The notes: generated from the sequence alone by a model not told the origin. Positions 1 through 6,802 are shown, numbered from the stretch's first letter. The stretch: DNA of 7,906 nucleotides from an uncultured Clostridia bacterium (GCA_947169455.1 CAMVPV010000049.1:1-7906), one strand, 5' to 3'. A program made the numbers and translations.

Positions 1-1965
1 GGCGACAGCCATCACGCGCGCTGAAAGAGGTATCTCCTCTCCGGCGAGCCCGGTAGGATAGCCCTTGCCGTTCCATTTTTCATGGTGATAGACCGCAAGG
101 TTCTTGGCTTCGTGCAGATAGCCGGAATCCGGCACGATGGCGATGACCTTGGATATTATCTCGCTGCCCGCGGATGTGTGCGTCTTCATCGTCTCGAATT
201 CCTCGTCTGAGAGCTTGCCGGGCTTGTTGAGTATCGCATCGGGAATGATTATCTTGCCCACATCATGCAGCGGCGCGGAATGGATGACGTTCTGTATGAA
301 TTCTTCGTTGAGCTTATCCTTGTAGATGCCGAGGCTTTTCATCTCATGCAGGATTATATCCACATAAGCAGCCGTTTTGCGGACGTGGTCGCCCGTGTTC
401 TTGTCGCGGCTCTCGACCATATCCGCCAGCACCATGATGAGCGCGTTCTGCATTTTGGAAATAGTCTCGTTCTTTGCGTTTATATCGGTGACGTATTTTA
501 CGCTGTCCTCGGACATTTTCAATATCGAGAGATAGAGGTTCTCTATCTCGTCGCCCGTGCGGATATGCAGCCCGCGTATCCTGTCAACGCTCGCCTCGCT
601 GAATTCGCCGCTGAACGCGAATTTGTCGGAGCGGTGCGCCATAGTGTTCACCGGCATTATGATGTTGTACTCGACCATCTGCCATACAAACGAAAGGATC
701 AGTATGAATATGCCCAGGAAGAGCGATATCATCTCGGTGAAGAAGCTGCGCTCATTCAGGCGGAGCCTGTCCATGGATACATCGGCGGCGGCATAGCACA
801 CGCACTTGCCGTCCGAATCATAGACCGGCTTATATACTGTGAGCAGCCAGCCGTAGGTATCATCGGTGATTATGGGGTCTATCGGACGTCCTGCGACAAG
901 GCTCGGGATATATTCCTCGAAGGACTCATCGAACGGGATCAGTTCGCCGGGCTCTGCGCCCTTCAGATCGGAGGTGTCAAGGTCGAACACCACATGGCAG
1001 CCGTCCTCAAGTATCTTATATACATATATATACTGTATATCGGGAGCGCTCTCCCTGATATCGTAAAGTATCTGTTCTGTAGCCAGATATCCCTCGGCAG
1101 CTTCTCCGTGATTTATGAAATCATCGACGCGGTCGCCGTTGATGACCGATGCCGCGAGCACCGCCGCTCCCTCGGCATATTTCTCGTGCTCATTTATCGT
1201 GTCGGTGTGGAATATCATCAGGCTGATAATGGAGCTCGCCGTGCCTATCAGGAGCATGGTTATCGTGAGGACGAGGATTATCCTTGTGCGCACCGATACG
1301 GAGCGGCATTTTATATGGCGGACTTCCTCGTACTCCTCGTCTGTTAGCTTTGCCTGCATCCGTATGCAGCTGCGGAGATCCTCCTTTATGCGCTCGGGAA
1401 TGAGCTTCAGGATAATGAGTACCAGTACTGTGGTTATCAGCTTGTCAAGGAAATCGAGCATGAGGTTTCCCAGAAGCTGAGCCTGTGCGGGCGAAAGAGA
1501 GCCGCTCTCGGACAGCTTGTTGTGGAACATCTCATAATCGAAGGGAACGCCTTCCAGGAACCACGGCAGGAACGTTCCTATACCGCCGCCGATAAGTGTA
1601 AGCACAAGTATCAGCGGAACAGCGAGTATCGGCTTTTTCAGTTTGCCCTTGCGGAAGAACAGTACGGTCGCCGAGGCGATGAAGGTACTGAGAAAGCCGT
1701 AGTATATCGAGGACGGGTCTATCATGCTGTTGATGATATTGTTCGCCAGACCGACCACGACGCCGGGCAGCCAGCCGCCGAGAACGGCACAGAGCATCGT
1801 GCCGACATTGTCGATATACAGGGGCAGCCCGAGCTTATTGACCCCGAGAGAAAGCAAATAATTGATAAGTATCCCGGCCAAGCAGAGCATCACTATCTTG
1901 TGGCGCCCGTTCAGTGCGCGTATGAATTTTCTTATTCTGCTTTCCTGAGCATTGTTATTTTCCAT
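1..1965 (-). CDS. Membrane-bound sensor with HD-GYP phosphodiesterase domain (3' end cut by window)
   Basis: Reading leftward from ATG at 1965, 655 codons are open to the window edge, so the C-terminus is missing. Residues about 22-190 form a multi-helix membrane block (for example LPLYIDNVGTM followed by LGGWLPGVVVGLANNII) resembling the ECF-substrate-component-like sensor fold. A second helix (229-250), an extracytoplasmic region (about 251-408, Cache/CHASE-like by layout) and a third helix block (410-430) follow. Then come a HAMP-like segment (about 432-490, TGDEIENL) and an HD-GYP domain from about 510. The metal and catalytic motifs are visible: H527, H567-D568 in LHDVGKI, H596 and HHEKWNGKGYP at 627-637. 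HD-GYP proteins hydrolyse cyclic-di-GMP to pGpG or GMP. The likely role is therefore signal-dependent lowering of c-di-GMP at the membrane; the ligand is unknown. The codon before ATG 1965 is an in-frame TAG, which fixes the start. The ribosome site is weak: GTGGGAT rather than AAGGAG. No GGDEF protein lies nearby. Confidence 0.93.
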   Translation of the reverse strand, partial: MENNNAQESRIRKFIRALNGRHKIVMLCLAGILINYLLSLGVNKLGLPLYIDNVGTMLCAVLGGWLPGVVVGLANNIINSMIDPSSIYYGFLSTFIASATVLFFRKGKLKKPILAVPLILVLTLIGGGIGTFLPWFLEGVPFDYEMFHNKLSESGSLSPAQAQLLGNLMLDFLDKLITTVLVLIILKLIPERIKEDLRSCIRMQAKLTDEEYEEVRHIKCRSVSVRTRIILVLTITMLLIGTASSIISLMIFHTDTINEHEKYAEGAAVLAASVINGDRVDDFINHGEAAEGYLATEQILYDIRESAPDIQYIYVYKILEDGCHVVFDLDTSDLKGAEPGELIPFDESFEEYIPSLVAGRPIDPIITDDTYGWLLTVYKPVYDSDGKCVCYAAADVSMDRLRLNERSFFTEMISLFLGIFILILSFVWQMVEYNIIMPVNTMAHRSDKFAFSGEFSEASVDRIRGLHIRTGDEIENLYLSILKMSEDSVKYVTDINAKNETISKMQNALIMVLADMVESRDKNTGDHVRKTAAYVDIILHEMKSLGIYKDKLNEEFIQNVIHSAPLHDVGKIIIPDAILNKPGKLSDEEFETMKTHTSAGSEIISKVIAIVPDSGYLHEAKNLAVYHHEKWNGKGYPTGLAGEEIPLSARVMAVA

Positions 1966-2074
1966 CTATCTTATCCCACTTTCGGTAAGTCTGTCAGTAG
2001 AATTTCTGTCCGCTTTTTTTCAGTTATGCGGCGGTTCTGAAACAGCGCATAGTATAACATTATGCAATAAATTA

Positions 2075-2103
2075 ATTATATAATACAATTAATGATTTGT
2101 CAA
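2075..2103 (-). promoter_or_regulatory. Consensus sigma-70-type promoter for the HD-GYP gene
   Basis: On the minus strand TTGACA (2103-2098) is followed by exactly 17 bases and TATAAT (2080-2075), a full match to both hexamers of the housekeeping promoter. It points at the HD-GYP start at 1965. Transcription would begin near 2068, giving a leader of roughly 100 bases. I saw no known riboswitch in that leader, only a short GCATA/TATGC hairpin near 2047-2065. The spacer carries the CAATTAATGA motif shared with the opposite promoter. Confidence 0.8.
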
Positions 2104-2144
2104 TAATTGAAAGTACAGATAATCGAAATTCTGACATTTGCAAT

Positions 2145-2163
2145 TAATGACTTTTCGTCATTA
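2145..2163. repeat. Inverted repeat over the operon -35, candidate operator
   Basis: TAATGAC, five bases, GTCATTA: perfect 7-base arms. The left arm extends into CAATTAATGA (2141-2150), which is repeated exactly at 2086-2095, 55 bases away, inside the spacer of the opposite-facing HD-GYP promoter. The upstream copy has a looser partner arm (TCAATA at 2100-2105) with a shorter gap. Position over both promoters suggests a shared regulator, but the region is AT-rich and this is inference. Confidence 0.4.
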
Positions 2164-2175
2164 TTATGATATAAT
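2147..2175 (+). promoter_or_regulatory. Extended -10 promoter for the EFR1-SDR-membrane operon
   Basis: TGATATAAT at 2167-2175 is an extended -10 element (TG, one base, then consensus TATAAT). A partial -35, ATGACT at 2147-2152, lies 17 bases upstream and matches four of six consensus positions. It sits 54 bases before the ATG at 2230. A perfect 7-base inverted repeat, TAATGAC (2145-2151) and GTCATTA (2157-2163), covers the -35 and part of the spacer, where a repressor could block the promoter. Confidence 0.65.
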
Positions 2176-2229
2176 ATTTTTATACGGGAAGATCCGAATA
2201 ACACTGCACCATACCTGGAGGCTGATGTA

Positions 2230-3006
2230 ATGGTACTATATTTTTCCGCAACAGGCAATACAAAATTCATAGCAGAACTCATCGCAGAAAGAACGGGCGA
2301 TGAGATCCTCGACCTTACAAAGAGGATAAAGGAGAATGACTTCTCTCCGGTGCGCTCAAAAAAGCCGTTCGTTATATGCTGCCCCATATATGTATGTGAT
2401 ATGCCCCCGTTTTTTGAAAGGTTCCTCCGGGAACTGAAATTTGAGGGCAGCCGCAGGGTGTACTTCATATTCACCAGCGGCAGCGGATATTCCGGCGTAG
2501 CGGGATATATCGCGGAGAAGCTCATACGCAGGAAGAAAATGATCTTCATGGGATATACGGATTTCAGGATGCCCAGCAATTATATGGTGAGGAAAAAACA
2601 CAAGGGCGCCTCTGAGGACAAAATACATGAACTGATCGATGACGGACGTTATAAGGCACGCATCACCGCGGCTGTGATACGTCACAAAAAGAAGCTTTTC
2701 CCGCGCTATGTATATGTTCTGGAAAAATCCATAATCATACCGTTTGAGGCGGTATGGACAAAGGTGAGCCAGCCCTCGAAGAAGTTCTGCGCCGGTGATA
2801 AATGCGCAGGCTGCGGAAAATGCGCGGCCGTATGTCCTGTGAACAATATCACCATGAAGGACGGCAGACCCGTCTGGTCGGGAAAGCAGTGCGCACACTG
2901 CATGGCGTGCATCTCCAACTGCCCCGTGGGCGCGGTAGAATACGGCGATATCACCGTGAACCGTGAAAAATACAATTTACGAAAATATCTTAAAAACTCA
3001 AAATAA
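2230..3006 (+). CDS. EFR1-family flavodoxin/ferredoxin fusion protein
   Basis: This 258-residue protein joins an N-terminal flavodoxin-like domain to a C-terminal two-cluster ferredoxin. YFSATGNTKFIA (4-15) is the FMN phosphate loop and TSGSGYSG (82-89) a second flavin loop. The ferredoxin part has two CxxCxxCxxxCP motifs at Cys192/195/198/202 and Cys221/224/227/231, each expected to hold a 4Fe-4S cluster; Cys187 is extra. The pattern, including PVNNI and W near the second cluster, fits the EFR1 family common in anaerobic Clostridia. These are cytoplasmic electron carriers or reductases whose partners are mostly unknown. The start is set by TGGAGG at 2216-2221, eight bases before ATG. It is the first gene of an operon, with the SDR gene 25 bases downstream, so the SDR or the membrane protein may be a redox partner. 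No truncation is seen. Confidence 0.92.
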   Translation: MVLYFSATGNTKFIAELIAERTGDEILDLTKRIKENDFSPVRSKKPFVICCPIYVCDMPPFFERFLRELKFEGSRRVYFIFTSGSGYSGVAGYIAEKLIRRKKMIFMGYTDFRMPSNYMVRKKHKGASEDKIHELIDDGRYKARITAAVIRHKKKLFPRYVYVLEKSIIIPFEAVWTKVSQPSKKFCAGDKCAGCGKCAAVCPVNNITMKDGRPVWSGKQCAHCMACISNCPVGAVEYGDITVNREKYNLRKYLKNSK

Positions 3007-3031
3007 CACCAACCGAAAGGGGTAATCCGTA

Positions 3032-3898
3032 ATGAAGATAGTACTCGCAGGAGCGTTCGGAAATCTCGGCTTTGAAATACTGAAGGTGCTCGTTGAACAG
3101 GGGCACGAGGTCGTTGCTGCCGATCTGAAGGAAAGGGAGAACAACGGTCTTGAAGGAAAATATACGTTCAGATACATCGACGCCGCAAAGAAAGAGACCT
3201 TCAAGGGGCTTTGCAAGGGCGCGGATATCGTTATCACCACGATGGGACTGACCGGCGCTTCGGCAACAGTGAATAATTACGATGTCGATTTCAAGGGGAA
3301 TATGTACCTGTACTTCTCCGCGAAGGCTGCCCATGTCAAGAAGTTCAACTACATATCCGTCATATCCTGCAAGGAGCCCGGCGCCGAGAAGATAGCCATG
3401 CTGCACGCAAAGGCGCTCGTCGAGGATAAGCTGCGGCTGGGCGAGATGGACTACGTCATCTACCGCCCGACCGGATATTTCTACGATATAGCGAAGGTGT
3501 TCAAGCCGTTCGTCGAAAAGGGCGAGATGAAACTGCTGAAAGGATATCACGGCGTTAAGGCAAACGTGGTCGATTGCGCCGATTTTGCGGAATATATCGT
3601 TGAGCACATGAACGACACGAACATGATATACGAGGTGGGCGGCAAGGAAACATACACCTACGAGGAAATGGCAAAGATGTGCTTCGATGCTGCCGGAAAG
3701 CCGGTCGTGATAAAGGACAGCCCCGCATGGCTGTTCTCGGTGCTCGCTGAGCTGCCCATGATAAAGAAAGCCGGCAAGCACGATGTCATACTGTTCTCAA
3801 AGTGGACGATGTCGCATGACCTTGTAGGCAGGGACATCGCGGGAGACCGTTCATTTGCCGAATATGTAAAGGAATACTTCGGTGCGGAAAATAACTGA
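3032..3898 (+). CDS. Atypical short-chain dehydrogenase-like NAD(P)-binding protein
   Basis: This 288-residue cytoplasmic protein has a Rossmann start, AGAFGNLG (6-13, GxxGxxG), and an acidic residue, Asp31, at the end of strand 2, which favours NAD(H) over NADP(H). Further along, YISVISCK (107-114), RPTGYF (145-150), DCADFAEYIVEHM (181-193) and VGGKETYTYEEMA (202-214) match the layout of NmrA/UDP-sugar-epimerase-like atypical SDRs. There, RPTGFF and a GG-x-TY-x-E segment are typical. The classical catalytic YxxxK is not evident, so it may be a reductase of an unusual substrate or a nucleotide-sensing protein; I cannot name the substrate. GAAAGGGG at 3015-3022 provides the ribosome site, nine bases before ATG. 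It is the middle gene of the operon, 25 bases after the EFR1 stop and 16 bases before the membrane protein. Confidence 0.88.
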   Translation: MKIVLAGAFGNLGFEILKVLVEQGHEVVAADLKERENNGLEGKYTFRYIDAAKKETFKGLCKGADIVITTMGLTGASATVNNYDVDFKGNMYLYFSAKAAHVKKFNYISVISCKEPGAEKIAMLHAKALVEDKLRLGEMDYVIYRPTGYFYDIAKVFKPFVEKGEMKLLKGYHGVKANVVDCADFAEYIVEHMNDTNMIYEVGGKETYTYEEMAKMCFDAAGKPVVIKDSPAWLFSVLAELPMIKKAGKHDVILFSKWTMSHDLVGRDIAGDRSFAEYVKEYFGAENN

Positions 3899-3914
3899 GA
3901 TAAGGATGTAATCT

Positions 3915-4520
3915 ATGAAAGAATTCACCGTGCCTATGGCATTATTTGACATCGTTCCCGTGGCGCTTTTCTTTATCTCCGCTGTCCGTATAGGTATGGA
4001 TGTCGGAAAGCACGCAGGGATAGTGAACATGATATTTTACTGGGCGGGCGCAGGCGTCGTCACCTGCGCAGGCTGCTTCAAGGCTTTGTACAAGCTCGCC
4101 TATGCGGTCGGCGCAGGCGATATCTTATGGATGAACGATCAGTTCTTTCCGAACCAGACGCTCGGGTTCCTGCTCATCGGCTCATCACTGCTGTTCTCGC
4201 TGCGCGGCATCAACGACAAGAAGAGCTCACCGGGGAATATGGCGGTCATCCCTACGATGGGGCTCGTCGGGATATCGGTAGTCGGGCTGTGCGCGATGTT
4301 CGCAGCGCTCTGCCGCTATGCCGCAAAGCTGAAAAAGACCTCCGCTATCGTGATCTTTGTGATCTCGTTCTTCCTCAGCTTATGCATGGGGTATCTTTCA
4401 TCGAGGAATTTTGACACTGCTGCGATGAACTGGATAGCTCAGTGTGTCAATACGGCTGCTCAGCTGATGCTGTGCATCGGCAGTATGATACTGCACAAGG
4501 CGGGGCTCGGAAAAGAGTGA
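3915..4520 (+). CDS. Six-helix integral membrane protein of unknown function
   Basis: I do not recognise the family. The 201-residue protein is strongly hydrophobic with about six predicted membrane segments near residues 8-26, 36-63, 82-97, 109-134, 143-162 and 172-193, joined by short basic loops (RGINDKK, KLKK). Several cysteines fall in or near helices (51, 54, 126, 133, 157, 177, 187), but none forms a cluster motif. It follows the SDR stop by 16 bases with TAAGGAT at 3901-3907 as ribosome site, so it is almost certainly co-transcribed with the EFR1 and SDR genes. A hairpin terminator begins nine bases after its stop, making it the last gene of the unit. It could be a membrane anchor or partner for the redox proteins, but nothing in it shows heme, quinone or ion binding. 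Confidence 0.82.
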   Translation: MKEFTVPMALFDIVPVALFFISAVRIGMDVGKHAGIVNMIFYWAGAGVVTCAGCFKALYKLAYAVGAGDILWMNDQFFPNQTLGFLLIGSSLLFSLRGINDKKSSPGNMAVIPTMGLVGISVVGLCAMFAALCRYAAKLKKTSAIVIFVISFFLSLCMGYLSSRNFDTAAMNWIAQCVNTAAQLMLCIGSMILHKAGLGKE

Positions 4521-4529
4521 ATACAAAAG

Positions 4530-4556
4530 AGCAGTCTGCGGTCACAGGCTGCTTTT
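4530..4556 (+). terminator. Intrinsic terminator after the operon, copy 1 of a repeat
   Basis: AGCAGTCTG (4530-4538), loop CGGTCA, CAGGCTGCT (4545-4553): a 9-base-pair stem with one G-U pair, followed by a short T run to 4556. The 28 bases 4530-4557 recur exactly at 5254-5281. The next ribosome site is only 25 bases downstream, leaving little room for a new promoter. The hairpin may therefore act as a partial terminator inside a longer transcript. Confidence 0.8.
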
Positions 4557-4597
4557 GCGTTAATTGAACGGATATCCGGCTAAGGAGTGTGATATGA

Positions 4598-5239
4598 TTG
4601 AAATGTCCCAAATGCGGTTCGGAAGAAAAGACAGAGATACTGTACGGTATTCCGTCTTTTGAAAATGATTCCGCGATACCCGAAGAAATCCGGAAAGGTT
4701 TTTTCCGCGGAGAAATAATACTCGGCGGGTGTGCAGAATTTCTCACATCACCTAAATACAAATGCCGCGGATGCGGTTTCAAATATGGCTCGCAGCCGTA
4801 TATCATCAACAACAGATCACATAGCAGCATTGACGCTTCAAATTACCTCGATTGCCGCAGATCGGTCGTTTTCTTTTCATTTTCTGCGGGCAGCTTTTTT
4901 ACAGGATATCAAAAAATAACTATTGAAAAGAGATCTTGCGATATTATCCTGACGGCTGGATCTTCAAAGTTCATAGACGGAAAAAAGATCACAAAAGAAT
5001 TATCTTCTGCCGAATGGAATGGGCTTCTTGATAAGATATTCTCGGAATATCTTCTGCATGAATGGGATAAGAAGTACAGCAATGATGATCTGCTTGACGG
5101 ATACGACTGGGAAATACTTGTGCGTCTCGAAACAGGAAAAGAAGTATGGTGGAACGGGTATATGTCATATCCGGCATACTGGAATGAATTCAAAGGATAT
5201 ATAAATGTGATGATCGCTTTTTCGGGACTGCAATTCTGA
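4598..5239 (+). CDS. Zinc-ribbon protein of unknown function, TTG start
   Basis: The 213-residue protein opens with a zinc ribbon: CPKCG (Cys3, Cys6) and CRGCG (Cys56, Cys59), with Cys45 in ILGGC between. The intervening YGIP...RGEIILGGC layout is seen in many small Clostridia zinc-ribbon proteins. The rest (about 85-213) has no recognised catalytic motif. Its end, DGYDWEILVRLETG...GYMSYPAYWNEF (168-198), resembles a Trp/Tyr-rich C-terminal module found in uncharacterised Firmicutes proteins, from memory only. No signal peptide or membrane helix is evident. The reading frame has no ATG at the front: TTG at 4598 lies ten bases after AAGGAG (4582-4587), while a better-placed ATG at 4594 is out of frame. 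Sampled lines run about 40-42% GC, against about 58% in a sampled line of the SDR gene. The gene lies between two identical terminator hairpins, so it may be a later arrival. Confidence 0.8.
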   Translation: MKCPKCGSEEKTEILYGIPSFENDSAIPEEIRKGFFRGEIILGGCAEFLTSPKYKCRGCGFKYGSQPYIINNRSHSSIDASNYLDCRRSVVFFSFSAGSFFTGYQKITIEKRSCDIILTAGSSKFIDGKKITKELSSAEWNGLLDKIFSEYLLHEWDKKYSNDDLLDGYDWEILVRLETGKEVWWNGYMSYPAYWNEFKGYINVMIAFSGLQF

Positions 5240-5250
5240 ACTGACGATAA

Positions 5251-5280
5251 AAAAGCAGTCTGCGGTCACAGGCTGCTTTT
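5251..5280 (+). terminator. Intrinsic terminator after the zinc-ribbon gene, copy 2 of the repeat
   Basis: AAAAGCAGTCTG (5251-5262), loop CGGTCA, CAGGCTGCTTTT (5269-5280): a 12-base-pair stem with one G-U pair. Six A bases lie before it and four T bases close it, so it could stop transcription from either side. Its core 5254-5281 is identical to 4530-4557. The next ribosome site (5303) is 22 bases away. Confidence 0.82.
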
Positions 5281-5317
5281 GATTTATTGATACAAAATAT
5301 GCAAGGAGAATGGTGCT

Positions 5318-5893
5318 ATGAAAATACTTTATATCGATGCCGCCGTGCGAAGGGAGTCGCGCACAGCCGAACTCGCGGGATATCTGCTCGCAAAGCTGAA
5401 CGGCGAGGTCACTTCCGTAAAGCCGATAGAGCTCGGTATGCCCGCCGCCGATGAGAACTTTCTGCGGGAGCGCGACCGCGCCTGTGCAGCAAAGGACTTT
5501 TCCGGAAAAATATTCGCCCCCGCGAGGCAGTTCGCGGAGGCGGACATGATAGTCATCGCGGCGCCGTTCTGGGATCTTTCATTTCCGGCTGCGCTGAAGC
5601 AGTACTTTGAGCAGATAAACGTCGTCGGGCTGACGTTTGCGTATAATGAACAGGGAGTGCCCGTGGGTCTGTGCAGAGCGAAGAAGCTGTTCTACGTGAC
5701 CACCGCAGGCGGAAGGATATTCTCGGAGGAATACGGCTTCGGCTATGTGAAGGCACTTGCGCAGGGCTTTTACGGGATAAAGGACTGCGTGATGTTCAAG
5801 GCGGAAAACCTCGATGTTTACGGCAGCGATGCCGGTGAGATACTTGCCCGCGCGAAAGCGGAGATAGACCGCGCTCAGCTGTCGGGAGTATAG
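5318..5893 (+). CDS. FMN-dependent NAD(P)H oxidoreductase, flavodoxin-like fold (azoreductase/quinone reductase type)
   Basis: This 191-residue cytoplasmic flavoprotein has the AzoR/NQO-like layout. An N-terminal strand and phosphate-binding loop (ILYIDAAVRRESRTAELA, 3-20) is followed by PFWDLSFPAALKQYFEQI (83-100), the flavin-contacting segment, and VTTAGG (127-132), the glycine loop beside the isoalloxazine ring. Family members pass two electrons from NAD(P)H through FMN to quinones, azo dyes or nitro compounds; the natural substrate here is not evident. The length is close to the usual 190-210. AAGGAG at 5303-5308 lies nine bases before ATG. It follows the second repeated terminator with no clear promoter between, so it may depend on read-through. 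Its last 19 bases overlap the end of the convergent lipoprotein gene (stop at 5875), with no terminator between the two. Confidence 0.9.
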   Translation: MKILYIDAAVRRESRTAELAGYLLAKLNGEVTSVKPIELGMPAADENFLRERDRACAAKDFSGKIFAPARQFAEADMIVIAAPFWDLSFPAALKQYFEQINVVGLTFAYNEQGVPVGLCRAKKLFYVTTAGGRIFSEEYGFGYVKALAQGFYGIKDCVMFKAENLDVYGSDAGEILARAKAEIDRAQLSGV

Positions 5894-6738
5894 TTCGTGA
5901 ACCAGCGGAAATCATTGTGGTTTGCATCGTAATAGTTGAAATTGCAGAGATAGTATTCCTTTCCGCCGGCGCTGCGGAAGTAATAGAACGTTACGGGTGA
6001 ATCGGGCGAGGTGGGGTAGTCGGTGCCGAGCACGCTCACCACGCGCCCGAGGTCTGCGCCGGTATCGGAGAATTTGCCGTACTCGGTGCGCAGATATTCC
6101 GCCTTGCTGTCGGTCTGCATACGTGCCATTTCGGTGTAGTAAGCAGCGTGCTCGTCGTCCGGCGTGCGCCATACGATATCGGGGAGCTTCACGCTGCCGT
6201 AATGATCGCAGTGCCACCAATCCTCATCGGTGTTGCCGTAAGCGGTGATTATCATGCCGTTGAGCCGTTCGTTCTTGTTTTGTTCCTGCAAAGCGGCGGC
6301 GCATTTCAGCGCGGCATCCTGTGCGGACTTCCCGTCCGGCGCCGTGATGATGAGCAGTATCTCATCGTCAGCAAAGAGCATTTTTTCGGGGACAGCCACG
6401 CCGCCGGTGCACGCCGCACCGATCGCATCGCCCGCGTTGGAAATAACGGTCTTCTTCAGCGACCTGACGAAGTCGTCGCTCGTTTGGGGGACGCTGCCGA
6501 AGCTGCTGCCGTCTATCATGATATCCTGCATACCGCTGGAGACAGTATAGTCAAAATCCTGCAGCTTGTCATGAACGACTATCCTTGCGCCTTTTTCGTC
6601 CTCGGTCTTTGAGACGAGACTGCAGGCGCCGTGTTCTGCCTTTGCGCGGCGGTAGAGCTTATTTGCGCTTGCGGGGCGGCAGCCGGTGAACAGGAATACC
6701 GCCGGAAGTATAAGAAGGAACAGCAAAGATCTTTTCAT
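5875..6738 (-). CDS. Secreted lipoprotein of unknown function
   Basis: The 287-residue protein starts KRS, then a hydrophobic stretch LLFLLILPAVFLF (5-17) and lipobox FTGC with Cys20. It should be lipid-anchored on the outer face of the membrane after signal peptidase II cleavage. I do not recognise the mature domain. Visible features are DYTVSSGMQDIMIDGSSFG (63-81), a repeat-free middle with ILLIITAPDG (127-136), and an aromatic C-terminus, FYYFRSAGGKEYYLCNFNYY (251-270). ATG at 6738 is chosen over an upstream in-frame ATG at 6810. It follows AAGGAG (6754-6749) by ten bases and begins the signal peptide directly, and the longer form would read back into the inserted element. The original consensus promoter lies beyond that element at 7080-7052. 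The 3' end overlaps the oxidoreductase gene by 19 bases. Confidence 0.85.
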   Translation of the reverse strand: MKRSLLFLLILPAVFLFTGCRPASANKLYRRAKAEHGACSLVSKTEDEKGARIVVHDKLQDFDYTVSSGMQDIMIDGSSFGSVPQTSDDFVRSLKKTVISNAGDAIGAACTGGVAVPEKMLFADDEILLIITAPDGKSAQDAALKCAAALQEQNKNERLNGMIITAYGNTDEDWWHCDHYGSVKLPDIVWRTPDDEHAAYYTEMARMQTDSKAEYLRTEYGKFSDTGADLGRVVSVLGTDYPTSPDSPVTFYYFRSAGGKEYYLCNFNYYDANHNDFRWFTNYTPDS

Positions 6739-6790
6739 GCATACCACGCTCCTTGCACTGTTGTTTTGCTTGTCAGCTTCATTATTTTCA

Positions 6791-6800
6791 ATAATTATAA
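6791..6800. repeat. Target site duplication, left copy
   Basis: ATAATTATAA, identical to 7049-7058, directly abuts the left terminal inverted repeat; the bases outside both copies differ. The minus strand of this copy contains TATAAT (6799-6794). Confidence 0.8.
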
Positions 6801-6802
6801 CA
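6794..6802 (-). promoter_or_regulatory. Possible new extended -10 at the element-target junction
   Basis: On the minus strand the junction reads TGTTATAAT: TG comes from the element's terminal bases (6802-6801) and TATAAT from the left target duplication (6799-6794). Before insertion the bases ahead of TATAAT read CAT. A weak -35, TTTACG, lies 19 bases upstream inside the element. It could drive the lipoprotein gene with a short leader, but the -35 is poor. Confidence 0.4.

Noticed and set aside
265..1347. A 360-codon plus-strand open frame opposite the HD-GYP gene
   Set aside because: It lies antisense to an unmistakable HD-GYP sensor reading frame, has no ribosome site, and its translation shows no recognisable domain.
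1966..2074. Possible c-di-GMP riboswitch in the HD-GYP leader
   Set aside because: The leader is only about 100 bases and lacks the conserved core segments I know for either c-di-GMP riboswitch class.
2356..3781. Long minus-strand frames opposite the EFR1 and SDR genes
   Set aside because: They mirror high-GC codon positions of well-supported plus-strand genes and show no start signals or motifs.
5281..5302. Promoter for the FMN oxidoreductase after the second terminator
   Set aside because: The gap is about 22 bases and contains only weak hexamer-like strings, not a properly spaced -35 and -10.
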